Source: Ruminiclostridium papyrosolvens DSM 2782
GTDB lineage: Bacteria > Bacillota > Clostridia > Acetivibrionales > DSM-1351
DNA: 64,000 nt
Assembly: GCF_029318685.1 (NCBI RefSeq)
Contig: NZ_CP119677.1
Coordinates: 434,001-498,000 of the forward strand
Direction of reading: 5' to 3'
Below, piece after piece: positions 27,273 through 35,543 of this stretch. A program made the translations under genes and the position numbers. A model generated the notes under the pieces. It did no database searches and was not told where the DNA came from. It was given only the letters and a program-made list of their open reading frames with translations. Positions within the stretch are counted from its first letter, which is position 1; every line of letters begins with the position of its first letter.

Positions 27273-28160
27273 ATGGGGATAGTTAATAGAGCGGTACATT
27301 TGATTGCCAAAAGACCATCAGTGTTGTTGCTTACGGCACTTCTCAGTACTGTGGTTTGTGTTTTTGAATATTTTTTTATGACTCTTTTTTATGGACTCAC
27401 AATGTTTAAAACGGGAAGTCCCTTTGATGACTATGTAAATATAATTCAATTTGTTATAAATACCATTTCAGTACCCGAGACAGCAGTAAAAATTATTTTG
27501 GCACTTGTTATTGCAGTCATTGCAGTGTCTTTGATTCTTGGGTTAGTATTCTCCGGATGTTTCAATATTCTTTATAATGCGGTTGAAGGAAAAGAGAAAA
27601 AGGAAGGTAGCGAATTTGTTCAGGGAGTAAAGAAATACTTTTTAAGAATGATTTCACTTAATTTATGGACTATATGTGCATTTGTTATTTTTATAATATA
27701 TGCTTTGATAGCGGTTATTCCTGCGGCAATTGTAGTGGATAATTCCATAAACGGAACAATGAACCCGTTAGCGGGGATTTTTCTTTCACTCGTAACTGTG
27801 GTAGTGCTGTTTTTCAGCTATACTTTTTTCAGACAGTATATAGTATTTTGGTACCCGTCGGCTATGATTCATGATAAAAATCATTTTAAACTGGCAAAGA
27901 AAATATCAGACAGAAACTTCTGGCCTTTACTGTCCAAGTTTGTAGCCTTTGACATTATATTGGTTTTGTTCGATATTCTATACATAATTGCTAATTTTAC
28001 ATTGGCGAATACACAGGTGGTATCAGGGACTGTAAATACTATACTGATTGTGGTAAATATTGTATTTAAAACAATAGTATTTGCAGTATTAATTAGCTTT
28101 ATTTTTTCATCATTTAAAAGTTGCAGCGATGCTTACAAGCACAAAAATGCAGTCCGTTAG
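27273..28160 (+). CDS. Multi-pass membrane protein of unknown function
   Basis: A 295-residue protein with about six transmembrane segments (e.g. SVLLLTALLSTVVCVFEYFF near the start, IILALVIAVIAVSLILGLVF). The layout resembles the membrane domains found in glycerophosphodiester phosphodiesterases and related DUF families, without a catalytic domain. The start at 27273 is favoured by GGAAAGAAG upstream; an ATG at 27255 is possible. The 3' end overlaps the convergent gene by 4 bases. Confidence 0.7.
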   Translation: MGIVNRAVHLIAKRPSVLLLTALLSTVVCVFEYFFMTLFYGLTMFKTGSPFDDYVNIIQFVINTISVPETAVKIILALVIAVIAVSLILGLVFSGCFNILYNAVEGKEKKEGSEFVQGVKKYFLRMISLNLWTICAFVIFIIYALIAVIPAAIVVDNSINGTMNPLAGIFLSLVTVVVLFFSYTFFRQYIVFWYPSAMIHDKNHFKLAKKISDRNFWPLLSKFVAFDIILVLFDILYIIANFTLANTQVVSGTVNTILIVVNIVFKTIVFAVLISFIFSSFKSCSDAYKHKNAVR

Positions 28161-28540
28161 AATATATCCAATAACAGATACAGGAGAATAATAAGCAGAA
28201 GTTCATCTTCTGCTTTATCTGTATATATCAATACAATAAGGCCCACAAGCAGCAGGTCATCCAAATATATTTCGTAATCAAAAACCGTAAACAGCGGACT
28301 TCCGGAACGTTCCGCCTTATCTCCGGTTCCAAGGAGCGATGAAAGAAACCCCAAAGACTTGGGGGCTTTTGCTTCACGGCTGACTGGGGGAGCGGAAGAC
28401 GGTGTTTCTTCGGTCTGAATATCCACCGGCTGTTCTTCTGCTACGGGTACATTTGTATCAATTTGCTCCTGCTCGCTGTTTGCAGCAGAGTGATTTTTAT
28501 TATATCTGCGGGATTGTGGGGGACGCTTTCTGTAAACCAT
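28157..28540 (-). CDS. Small protein with C-terminal DDLLL-type hydrophobic tail
   Basis: A 127-residue protein. Residues ~1-20 are basic (YRKRPPQSRRYNKNH), the middle is Pro/Glu/Ser-rich and disordered-looking, and the last ~35 residues (YLDDLLLVGLIVLIYTDKAE then DELLLIILLYLLLDIF) form two hydrophobic stretches. Such acidic-Leu tails occur in small clostridial proteins next to sporulation genes, as I recall. RBS AGGAGTG at 28540. First of three like-oriented small genes of unknown function. Confidence 0.6.
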   Translation of the reverse strand: MVYRKRPPQSRRYNKNHSAANSEQEQIDTNVPVAEEQPVDIQTEETPSSAPPVSREAKAPKSLGFLSSLLGTGDKAERSGSPLFTVFDYEIYLDDLLLVGLIVLIYTDKAEDELLLIILLYLLLDIF

Positions 28541-28591
28541 ACTATCCACTCCTAAAACCTTTGGGTATGATCAGAGAGTATATTGTTTTGC

Positions 28592-28993
28592 TTAAACAGA
28601 ACGTCCCTCCGATTCATCCAACATCTTGGTTAAACTGCCAATTTTAATAATTTTCATACAATTCTGAAGTTTTTTTTGCCTGTTATCATTGAGGTAGGGT
28701 TTTATTGCGTTGAGCAGATTAACTCTTGGATCGTTGTTCGTGTTAAGCAAATTCATAGCCTTCTTCATTTTTCTGGCCATATCAGCTAGGTCGTCTGTAT
28801 CAGCTCTTGAAGAATCTTCAGATGGGTTTTCCTTTTCTGAAGAGGTGTCATCTGATGAGGTTTCATCCTTTGAACTGTTTTGTGACATGAACATATTTAA
28901 AAGCCCTTTAACGTTGTCAGGGATACCGCTATTTGAGTCCTGCCCAAGCATTTCGGCTATCTGTTTTATCTTATCTCCCATGTCGTCACTCAT
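28592..28993 (-). CDS. Small conserved protein with DPRVNLLNAIKPYL motif
   Basis: A 133-residue soluble protein. An acidic Ser/Asp/Glu-rich centre separates a short N-terminal helix (MGDKIKQIAEMLG) from a C-terminal motif NNDPRVNLLNAIKPYLNDNR followed by a helix. The latter pattern recurs in uncharacterised clostridial proteins next to DDLLL-type proteins. The start at 28993 follows GGAGGT; a longer frame from 29011 contains that RBS. Confidence 0.6.
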   Translation of the reverse strand: MSDDMGDKIKQIAEMLGQDSNSGIPDNVKGLLNMFMSQNSSKDETSSDDTSSEKENPSEDSSRADTDDLADMARKMKKAMNLLNTNNDPRVNLLNAIKPYLNDNRQKKLQNCMKIIKIGSLTKMLDESEGRSV

Positions 28994-29029
28994 CAAAATA
29001 CCTCCAAGCAATTGATTATATGTACAAAA

Positions 29030-29344
29030 CTAGGAATTTAGAAAATCATTAACCTTCTTCATTATTGCATCGCTGTCTTTGCCAAGTATTTTTTGAAGCT
29101 TATCTAAATCCTTCTGGGTAACTTTCTTTTTTATCTCTTCTTTATCAATTTTTACATTTTTGAGTTTTTCTTCGTCAAATTCGTTTATTTTTTCCATTAG
29201 CTCATCCTTGTCAAAAGATGAAAGTTTTTTTTCAAGATCCTTGGGGCTGTCTTTTTTTAGCATATCTATAGCTTTATTTACTTTAGATTGGACTAATTTG
29301 TCTTGCATCATTTCCTGAATTTTCTTACTTAAAGAATCTCCCAT
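29030..29344 (-). CDS. Small lysine-rich helical protein
   Basis: A 104-residue protein rich in Lys, Asp and Glu, almost entirely helical (SKKIQEMMQDKLVQSKVNKA, DLEKKLSSFDKDEL), with no cysteine or membrane segment. The start at 29344 follows AGGAGGT. It is 36 bases upstream of the previous gene on the same strand, so they probably share a transcript. I do not recognise the family. Confidence 0.55.
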   Translation of the reverse strand: MGDSLSKKIQEMMQDKLVQSKVNKAIDMLKKDSPKDLEKKLSSFDKDELMEKINEFDEEKLKNVKIDKEEIKKKVTQKDLDKLQKILGKDSDAIMKKVNDFLNS

Positions 29345-29435
29345 AAAAATACCTCCTATAACCTGTTTTAACAGTATCATTACAGTGTATGCTATATGGT
29401 TGGACTAATATGTTGGATAATAACCCATAATCTGA

Positions 29436-29470
29436 AATAGAAGCTTGGATATGTAACCCAAGCTTCTATT
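29436..29470. terminator. Perfect 13-bp hairpin between small genes
   Basis: AATAGAAGCTTGG (29436-29448) pairs fully with 29458-29470, loop of 9. Neither side has a T run, so it may be a weak terminator or an RNA-stabilising structure at the 3' end of the 29500-29706 transcript. Confidence 0.55.
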
Positions 29471-29499
29471 CAAAATTACTCTTAATAGCTTTGACAAAA

Positions 29500-29706
29500 T
29501 TAATCGCAGCAGCCATCTCCGTTATTGCAAAGGTAGAATATAAGCAGGATAACAGCCAGGCATACCAACCAATCGCAATCATCATTAAAGAAATTAGAAC
29601 CTCCGAAGAATCCACCATTACCACCACAGCAGCAGCAGATAATTATTAATAATATTATTATCCACCACCAGTCAAAACCATTAGAAGAACCACCAAAACA
29701 TCCCAT
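29500..29706 (-). CDS. Tiny Gly/Cys-rich membrane peptide
   Basis: A 68-residue protein with a Gly/Cys-rich start (MGCFGGSSNG), a hydrophobic segment (WWWIIILLIIICCCC), a Gly/Asn/Phe-rich loop, a second hydrophobic segment (WLVCLAVILLIFYLC) and the tail GDGCCD. The layout is like small sporulation-associated membrane peptides of the YjcZ kind, though richer in Cys. RBS GGAGG. It is divergent from the thioredoxin reductase gene. Confidence 0.6.
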   Translation of the reverse strand: MGCFGGSSNGFDWWWIIILLIIICCCCGGNGGFFGGSNFFNDDCDWLVCLAVILLIFYLCNNGDGCCD

Positions 29707-29878
29707 GATTTTACCTCCAAATAAAAGATTTAAGATACTGCATATTATGAATTTGCTTTAAAAGGTGTTACACATGTAATAAATAATTTTTTAAAAAATT
29801 GTTTATAAATATTTAAAAAGGGTATAGTATTTTGGTATATTGAATCATATAAAAAAGCTGTCTCTTGGAGGAAAAAGT

Positions 29879-30754
29879 ATGGTTGATGTAATTATAATAG
29901 GCAAGGGGCCTGCGGGGATTTCTGCCGCACTTTATACAGTACGTGCGGGGCTGAGAACTTTAGTTATAGGTTTGGATAACAGCGCACTGCACAAAACAGA
30001 TAGAGTGGAAAATTATTACGGCTTTGCTGAGCCGGTGTCGGGGAAATATCTTCTGGAACAGGGAGAGCAACAGGCCAGACGCCTTGGGGTAAAGTTTGTT
30101 CATAGTGAAGTAATAGCGTTAGAAAAAGCTGAGTATTTTGAAGTATATACAGCCGATGAAAACTATTCTGCCAAGGCAGTACTTATGGCTACGGGACAAC
30201 AAACAAAAAAAGTAAATATAAATGGTCTGGAAGAATTTGAAGGCAGAGGGGTAAGTTATTGCACCACATGTGACGGCTTTTTCTATAGAGGGCTGAAGGT
30301 GGGCCTTGTGGGCTTTAAGGATTACGCAATGCATGAGGCTATGGAATTGGAGCCTTTAACAAAAAATATAACCATTTATACAAACGGCAATGAACTTGAG
30401 CTTACTGAAAAATATAAATTTCATGCGTCAAGATTTTCAATCAATAATAAGAAGATAAAAAGCGTAGCAGGAAATGAAGTCATTGAGGGTATAACCTTTG
30501 AAGATGGTTCGGTTGAAAAGCTTGACGGTCTATTTGTAGCTTTTGAATCAGCATCGAGTGTTGATTTCGCCAGAAAGCTCGGGGTAATAACAAAAAATAA
30601 TTCAATAGTGGTTAATGAAAATCAAGGCACAAACCTAAATGGCCTTTTTGCGGCAGGAGACTGTACAGGAGGTTTCAAACAAATAGCAACTGCGGTTGGA
30701 CAGGGTGCCATGGCCGGGAGAAAAATTATTGAATATATAAGAAATAATTCCTAG
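29879..30754 (+). CDS. Thioredoxin reductase-like flavoprotein, probably not NADPH-linked
   Basis: A 291-residue FAD protein. The FAD motif GKGPAG lies at residues 8-13, the redox pair is C128-x-x-C131 (CTTC), and the C-terminal FAD motif is LFAAGDCTGG. The second nucleotide-binding region, normally GGGDSA with HRRxxxR after it, reads GFKDYAMHEA and lacks the HRR stretch. This matches the clostridial ferredoxin-dependent flavin thioredoxin reductase (FFTR) group rather than NADPH-TrxR. The start at 29879 follows TTGGAGG. A TTGTTT...TATAGT promoter lies at 29799-29828. No thioredoxin gene is adjacent. Confidence 0.85.
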   Translation: MVDVIIIGKGPAGISAALYTVRAGLRTLVIGLDNSALHKTDRVENYYGFAEPVSGKYLLEQGEQQARRLGVKFVHSEVIALEKAEYFEVYTADENYSAKAVLMATGQQTKKVNINGLEEFEGRGVSYCTTCDGFFYRGLKVGLVGFKDYAMHEAMELEPLTKNITIYTNGNELELTEKYKFHASRFSINNKKIKSVAGNEVIEGITFEDGSVEKLDGLFVAFESASSVDFARKLGVITKNNSIVVNENQGTNLNGLFAAGDCTGGFKQIATAVGQGAMAGRKIIEYIRNNS

Positions 30755-30825
30755 AAAAACGGTCGAAATACCTATGTTTTATTAATAATGCTTTGCACAT
30801 TGCGTTTACCTTGTTTTAGTACATA

Positions 30826-30854
30826 TTGAAAAAATTTACAATTAGTGATAAAAT
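30826..30854 (+). promoter_or_regulatory. Promoter of the sensor kinase gene
   Basis: TTGAAA at 30826-30831, a 17-base spacer, and TGATAAAAT ending at 30854, i.e. an extended -10 box. Confidence 0.7.
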
Positions 30855-30904
30855 ATGACCACGCCTTAAAAGTAAAATAGTATTACTTGAATAGGAGATA
30901 TAGT

Positions 30905-32311
30905 ATGTTTGTCATATTCATTTTATTGTGGATTATTTCTATTCTGATTATTTATGCCAACCCTAAAGAATACTGGGCGTGGTGTGCAAGTCTTTGCCTT
31001 TTATTTAATGGTTTTGGCGGGTTGGCGGCGGTCATAGAACAAAATTTTATTCCATTTTTACAAGGTTATGGTAATGAAGAGCTAATTATGGCCAGCCGTA
31101 TACTTAAAGGTACGGCGGACATTTTTCAGCATTACTTTGCTACATACCTATTTTTGATTTTCGTTCTTCTGTTTACAAACTTTCTTGATATTCAAATAAA
31201 ATCAAAAGCTAAACTGGAAATTGTAGCTGCTTTGTCTCTTCCAAGTATTCTCATGCTTTTCCTTTATCCTATCACTCCCGAGTTTAATCCTAACTATAGG
31301 GTATTATCTTGTTGGGTTTGTGTCTATACACTTCTTGGGTGTGGAATTCTCATAATAAGTATAATTAAGGAAAGGGATGACTACACAAAAACACAGAGAG
31401 TTCTCACAGCTTTATTTGTAATTCCGGCTACAATGTGCGTTCTCTGGACAAGCTATATATTGGTGGCCATGGGGTACACGAAGGTCTGGCAGATTAATGT
31501 ATGGGTAATAGCTGTTGAATTTATTTTGTTTTTTGTCTTCTGTATAAAATACGGAGTATTGGGGATACATTTCAAGATAGAAAGAATTAATATTGATAAC
31601 AATATAGATTCTGCTATAGGTGGAATGAGTATTGTTTCCCATGCAATAAAAAATGAAGTTTCCACTATCAGTTTATGTGTAGAAACTATAATGTGCGTGG
31701 AAAAAACAAGTCCGGGAATGGCCAATAAATTATCTATTATAAAGGATTCCTGCAAAAATCTTTTGGAGTTTACAAGAAAGCTTAATGAAATTAAGCTATA
31801 TAAGATGAATTTTAAGCCTTGCCTTTTAAGTGATATTATATCAAAAGTAATAAATCAGGTTGCACCTTCTATCTGCGAAAAGGATATACGGATTATTAAT
31901 GACAGTAAAATTGATATTACAGTGCTTATTGATCCCGTTCACGTATCAGAAGTTTTGAAGAATCTCATTATAAATGCTATTGAAGCTATCCATGCTGAGG
32001 GTGTTATTAAAGTAAATACAGAGTTTTTAAACAACAAAAAATTGTGTATAAAAGTTTCTGACAATGGAATAGGTATACCAAAGGATTGTATAAATAAGGT
32101 TATGACACCATTTTTCTCCACAAAAAAAGGAAAAAATAATTATGGATTGGGATTAAGCTATTGCTTTAAAGTTATGAAATCACACAACGGAAGTCTTCAG
32201 ATAAAGAGCAAGGAAAATCAGGGGACTGAAATGTGCTTGGTATTTCCCGTTAATAAGGTTGTACATGTCTATAGTAAATCATTACCTCAGTCTAAAAATT
32301 ATCATTCATAA
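30905..32311 (+). CDS. Orphan membrane sensor histidine kinase
   Basis: A 468-residue kinase. Seven or so transmembrane segments cover residues ~1-220, of the histidine-kinase 7TM type. The phospho-acceptor region is GGMSIVSHAIKNEVSTI, with the histidine in SHAIKNE. The ATPase domain has the N-box NLIINAIEAI, G1 VSDNGIGIP, F-box FFSTKKG and G2 GLGLSYC. No response regulator lies nearby. In clostridia orphan kinases often feed phosphate to Spo0A, so a sporulation role is an inference. The start at 30905 follows AGGAGAT. Confidence 0.85.
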   Translation: MFVIFILLWIISILIIYANPKEYWAWCASLCLLFNGFGGLAAVIEQNFIPFLQGYGNEELIMASRILKGTADIFQHYFATYLFLIFVLLFTNFLDIQIKSKAKLEIVAALSLPSILMLFLYPITPEFNPNYRVLSCWVCVYTLLGCGILIISIIKERDDYTKTQRVLTALFVIPATMCVLWTSYILVAMGYTKVWQINVWVIAVEFILFFVFCIKYGVLGIHFKIERINIDNNIDSAIGGMSIVSHAIKNEVSTISLCVETIMCVEKTSPGMANKLSIIKDSCKNLLEFTRKLNEIKLYKMNFKPCLLSDIISKVINQVAPSICEKDIRIINDSKIDITVLIDPVHVSEVLKNLIINAIEAIHAEGVIKVNTEFLNNKKLCIKVSDNGIGIPKDCINKVMTPFFSTKKGKNNYGLGLSYCFKVMKSHNGSLQIKSKENQGTEMCLVFPVNKVVHVYSKSLPQSKNYHS

Positions 32312-32461
32312 TTAATGCGTATTTCTCTAATGTGTATTTCCCATTAAAAAATATTGACAAGTTTAGAATACTTCGGCATGCTTGGGCATAAAAATAAGTG
32401 TGTAAGGGATGAATATTCATAAATACAACTTTTAACATTTTAATGTGAGGTGCATGAAAAA

Positions 32462-33199
32462 ATGCGAAAACTATTATGTCTATTTATGGTATTTGGAATT
32501 ATTTTAACTATGCTTGTAGGCTGTGGGGCTAAAAGTAAGGATGCTGACAGTGATGAATTGACTCCGGTCAGCAGTCTTACAATGGGTCAGGATGAGGCTG
32601 ATGGCTTAAAGGATAAAACTCCGGTTCAGTTATACTTTATCAATGAACAGGGTACAAAACTTGCTGCAGAAACAAGATACATTCAAAATACGGATGCCGG
32701 TAAGGGTAATGAACACATGGCGACAGCTGTTTTAAAGGAACTTATAAGCGGCCCTGCAAAAGGCAGTCTCTTAAAAGCTTCTATTCCTAAAGAGACTAAA
32801 GTAACTACAAATGTTAAAATAAAGGACGGTGTAGCAACTGTAGACCTATCAAAGGACTTTATTGAAAAGCACCCGGGTGGCAAAAAGAATGAGCAGCTAT
32901 CGCTCTATTCTATCGTAAACACGTTAACAGAAATAAAGGATATAACTTCGGTACAGTTCAGAATAAACGGAAAAGTAACTAAAGAATTCAAGGGCAGCTA
33001 TCAAATAGACATAGCTTATTCAAGAGACACCCATCTTATAAGCAGCGAGCCCGGAAAAGACAGCACAATAAAAACAATAACAGAAGACAAGGATAATACC
33101 GGGGACAAAACAGCTCAACCCACAAAAGAAAATGAGACAAAAAAGTCAAGTTCGGACACTAAAACAAATGCTGATTTGGATGATGATATTCTGGAATAA
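32462..33199 (+). CDS. GerMN-domain lipoprotein
   Basis: A 245-residue exported protein. A lipoprotein signal ends LVGC (about residues 18-21). The GerMN domain follows (~55-185), including PVQLYFINEQGTKLAAETR, LKELISGPAKGS, IKDGVATVDLSKDF and SIVNTLTEIKDI. The tail is Thr/Lys/Asp-rich. GerM-type proteins act in spore envelope assembly and germination. Upstream, AGAATA at 32365-32370 and CATAAAA near 32387 are spaced like a forespore SigF/SigG promoter, a tentative reading. RBS GAGGTG. Confidence 0.85.
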   Translation: MRKLLCLFMVFGIILTMLVGCGAKSKDADSDELTPVSSLTMGQDEADGLKDKTPVQLYFINEQGTKLAAETRYIQNTDAGKGNEHMATAVLKELISGPAKGSLLKASIPKETKVTTNVKIKDGVATVDLSKDFIEKHPGGKKNEQLSLYSIVNTLTEIKDITSVQFRINGKVTKEFKGSYQIDIAYSRDTHLISSEPGKDSTIKTITEDKDNTGDKTAQPTKENETKKSSSDTKTNADLDDDILE

Positions 33200-33226
33200 T
33201 TCCGGTTGGCCATCTGTTATATACAG

Positions 33227-33276
33227 CAAGGTATCTTTTAGGATAGTAACAGCTCCTTTAAGATACCTTGTTTTTT
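33227..33276 (+). terminator. Terminator after the GerMN gene
   Basis: An 11-bp stem CAAGGTATCTT (33227-33237) with AAGATACCTTG (33260-33270) and a T6 tail. Confidence 0.85.
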
Positions 33277-33310
33277 ACAGTAATAAATCAAACATCCCCA
33301 CAGGTAAAAA

Positions 33311-33526
33311 TCAGTGATTGCAACACCCGCCGCACACATGTCTGTTTGGACAGTCTCCTCCGGAATCTTTTCTGGATTGAATAATATTTACATTCTTAAA
33401 TATGGTTTCAAGTTCATTGTTTCCGCAGTCAGGGCATTTAATTTCTTTGTTTTCACGTTGGGACATTTTAGCCATTACGTTGAATTCGTTGCCGCACTTA
33501 CTGCATTTAAGATCATAAAATGGCAT
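33311..33526 (-). CDS. FmdB-type zinc ribbon protein
   Basis: A 71-residue protein starting MPFYDLKCSKCGNEF with a second pair CPDCG, the standard FmdB regulatory zinc ribbon. The tail is Cys/His-rich (DCPNRHVCGGCCNH). The start at 33526 follows AAAGGAGG; a longer frame from 33613 adds a non-conserved hydrophobic extension. It is divergent from ku. The role is unknown. Confidence 0.88.
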   Translation of the reverse strand: MPFYDLKCSKCGNEFNVMAKMSQRENKEIKCPDCGNNELETIFKNVNIIQSRKDSGGDCPNRHVCGGCCNH

Positions 33527-33639
33527 AAAGCTACCTCCTTTGTTATTTTGTATTATATCATCTAAAAAAACGTGGATAAATAGTTGAATAAATAAAAACT
33601 TAAATACGGACAATAAATATTAATAATGGAGGACCAATT

Positions 33640-34572
33640 ATGCATACAGTTTGGAAGGGCTCTATCAGTTTCGGTTTGGTTAATATTCCTGTAAAAATGT
33701 TTACGGCAACAGAAGACAAGGATATCCGGTTTAAATATATTCATAAGGAATGTCATAGTCCGGTAAAGTACAAAAAGGTGTGTCCCATCTGTAATAAGGA
33801 GGTTCAGCCGGATGATATTGTCCGTGGTTTTGAATATGAGCCCGGTAAATACGTTATAATGAGCGGCGAAGATTTTGAATCTCTGCAGGTAAAAAGTGAA
33901 AAAGCAGTTGAAATATTGGACTTTGTAAAATTGGAAGAAGTTGACCCTGTGTATTTTGACAAGACATATTTTCTTGCGCCTCAGGAGACAGGAGGAAAAG
34001 CCTATACACTTCTGAGAGAGGCCTTGGGACAGAAAGAAAAAATTGCTGTTGCCAAAATAACTATAAGAGACAGAGAATCACTTGCTGTTATAAGAGTATA
34101 CAAAAATGTTCTGATGCTTGAAACAATATTCTATCCTGATGAAGTAAAGGATTCGTCACAGGTACCGGGCATACCTGAAAACGCCAAGACAACTCAGGCA
34201 GAACTGGACATGGCAACACAGCTTATAGATAATCTGACTACGGATTTTGACCCGTTGAAATATGTGGATACCTATAGAGAAAAGCTGGTTGAGCTAATTA
34301 ATGCCAAGGTTGAAGGAAAGCAGGTAGTAGCAAGAAAAGAAGTTGAAAAGGAAAATGTGGTAAGCCTTATGGAGGCATTGAAACAAAGTATACAAATGTC
34401 AAAGGGGACTAATAAAAATGAAAAAGATAAGGACGCTGATAAAGCTGATAAAAGTGCTAAGGAGGTTAAAAACCGCAAGAAGGACCCGGTAGAGGTAGAA
34501 ACCGGTGACAGTACGCCTGAGGAAAAACCAAAGAAAAGAACGAGGAAGGCCAGAGAGAAGGTTGAATCATGA
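33640..34572 (+). CDS. ku: Ku protein for non-homologous end joining
   Basis: A 310-residue homodimeric DNA-end-binding protein. The Ku core runs from residue 1 to about 255 (TVWKGSISFGLVNIPVKMFTA, ETGGKAYTLLREAL, TQAELDMATQLIDNL). The last ~55 residues are Lys/Glu-rich and probably disordered, like the basic tails of other bacterial Ku proteins. RBS AATGGAGG. The stop overlaps the ligase start by 4 bases (ATGA), so the two are co-translated. Confidence 0.95.
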   Translation: MHTVWKGSISFGLVNIPVKMFTATEDKDIRFKYIHKECHSPVKYKKVCPICNKEVQPDDIVRGFEYEPGKYVIMSGEDFESLQVKSEKAVEILDFVKLEEVDPVYFDKTYFLAPQETGGKAYTLLREALGQKEKIAVAKITIRDRESLAVIRVYKNVLMLETIFYPDEVKDSSQVPGIPENAKTTQAELDMATQLIDNLTTDFDPLKYVDTYREKLVELINAKVEGKQVVARKEVEKENVVSLMEALKQSIQMSKGTNKNEKDKDADKADKSAKEVKNRKKDPVEVETGDSTPEEKPKKRTRKAREKVES

Positions 34573-35543
34573 ACTGGATTATACCAATGGAGCCGGTAAT
34601 TTGTCCTCAGGTAAAGGAGGGTTCCGGCTACATCCATGAAATAAAATGGGATGGTATAAGAGGACTGGTTTATATACAGGACGGAAACGTTAAAATCTAC
34701 ACAAAGAAAGGCAAAGAGAGGACAGGCTTCTATCCCGAACTGGATGTTTTTAAAAAAGGTCTTGGAGGCAAAAATGCAATATTAGATGGTGAATTTGTTG
34801 TTCTGGATGAGGACGGAGTCCCCTCATTTTATAAAAGCCTCATAAGAGAACGTGTCCGTAATAGCAGTAAATTGCAATACTACACAAGTTCATACCCTGT
34901 TTGTTATATGGTATTTGATATATTACAGTATGAGGACAATATCCTTGTGAATATGCCCTTAATTGAAAGAAAACAGTTGCTTGAAAAAAATCTAAGTTCG
35001 TTAACAGGCGATGATACTAAAATATTTTTGGCGAAGATGTACCAAGACGGTAAAGAACTGTTTGAAAAAATGAAAAAACGCAACATGGAAGGTATTGTTT
35101 CAAAAAAGACAGACAGTCTGTATATAGGCGGAAAAAAACACGAGGGATGGTTTAAGACGAAGTTTATTAAAAAAATGCTTTGTGTAGTAGGAGCAATACA
35201 GTGGAAGTCTTCGCAGCCTAACTCGTTAGTTCTGGGAATAAAACCAAGAGACAGCGAAAAGCTTGTATATGTGGGTAAAGCATCTATTGGACTTAAACAA
35301 TCTGATTTAATGCTTATAAAAGAGTATAGCGGGCAGCTTGAACAGGAGGAATGTCCCTTTACAACTGATGAAATTATACAATTGGACAGGACGGGTGAAA
35401 GGTTTTCATGGCTGTATCCTGCTCTTACTTGCTGGATTAGTTTTCTGGAACTGACAAATGACGGACATTTGAGACATCCTAAAATCGAGGGGTTTGCAGT
35501 ATTTCCTGTGGAAGAAGCGGACGGAAAGGTGTTGACTGATTAA
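34569..35543 (+). CDS. ligD: ATP-dependent DNA ligase (LigD ligase module)
   Basis: A 324-residue stand-alone ligase. The AMP-accepting lysine lies in EIKWDGIRG, followed by GEFVVLD, MVFDIL, MEGIVSKK and WFKTKF, which are the classical nucleotidyltransferase motifs; an OB domain forms the C-terminal ~100 residues. It corresponds to the ligase module of LigD, without the phosphoesterase module. It overlaps ku by 4 bases and the polymerase gene by 1 base. Confidence 0.93.
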   Translation: MNWIIPMEPVICPQVKEGSGYIHEIKWDGIRGLVYIQDGNVKIYTKKGKERTGFYPELDVFKKGLGGKNAILDGEFVVLDEDGVPSFYKSLIRERVRNSSKLQYYTSSYPVCYMVFDILQYEDNILVNMPLIERKQLLEKNLSSLTGDDTKIFLAKMYQDGKELFEKMKKRNMEGIVSKKTDSLYIGGKKHEGWFKTKFIKKMLCVVGAIQWKSSQPNSLVLGIKPRDSEKLVYVGKASIGLKQSDLMLIKEYSGQLEQEECPFTTDEIIQLDRTGERFSWLYPALTCWISFLELTNDGHLRHPKIEGFAVFPVEEADGKVLTD

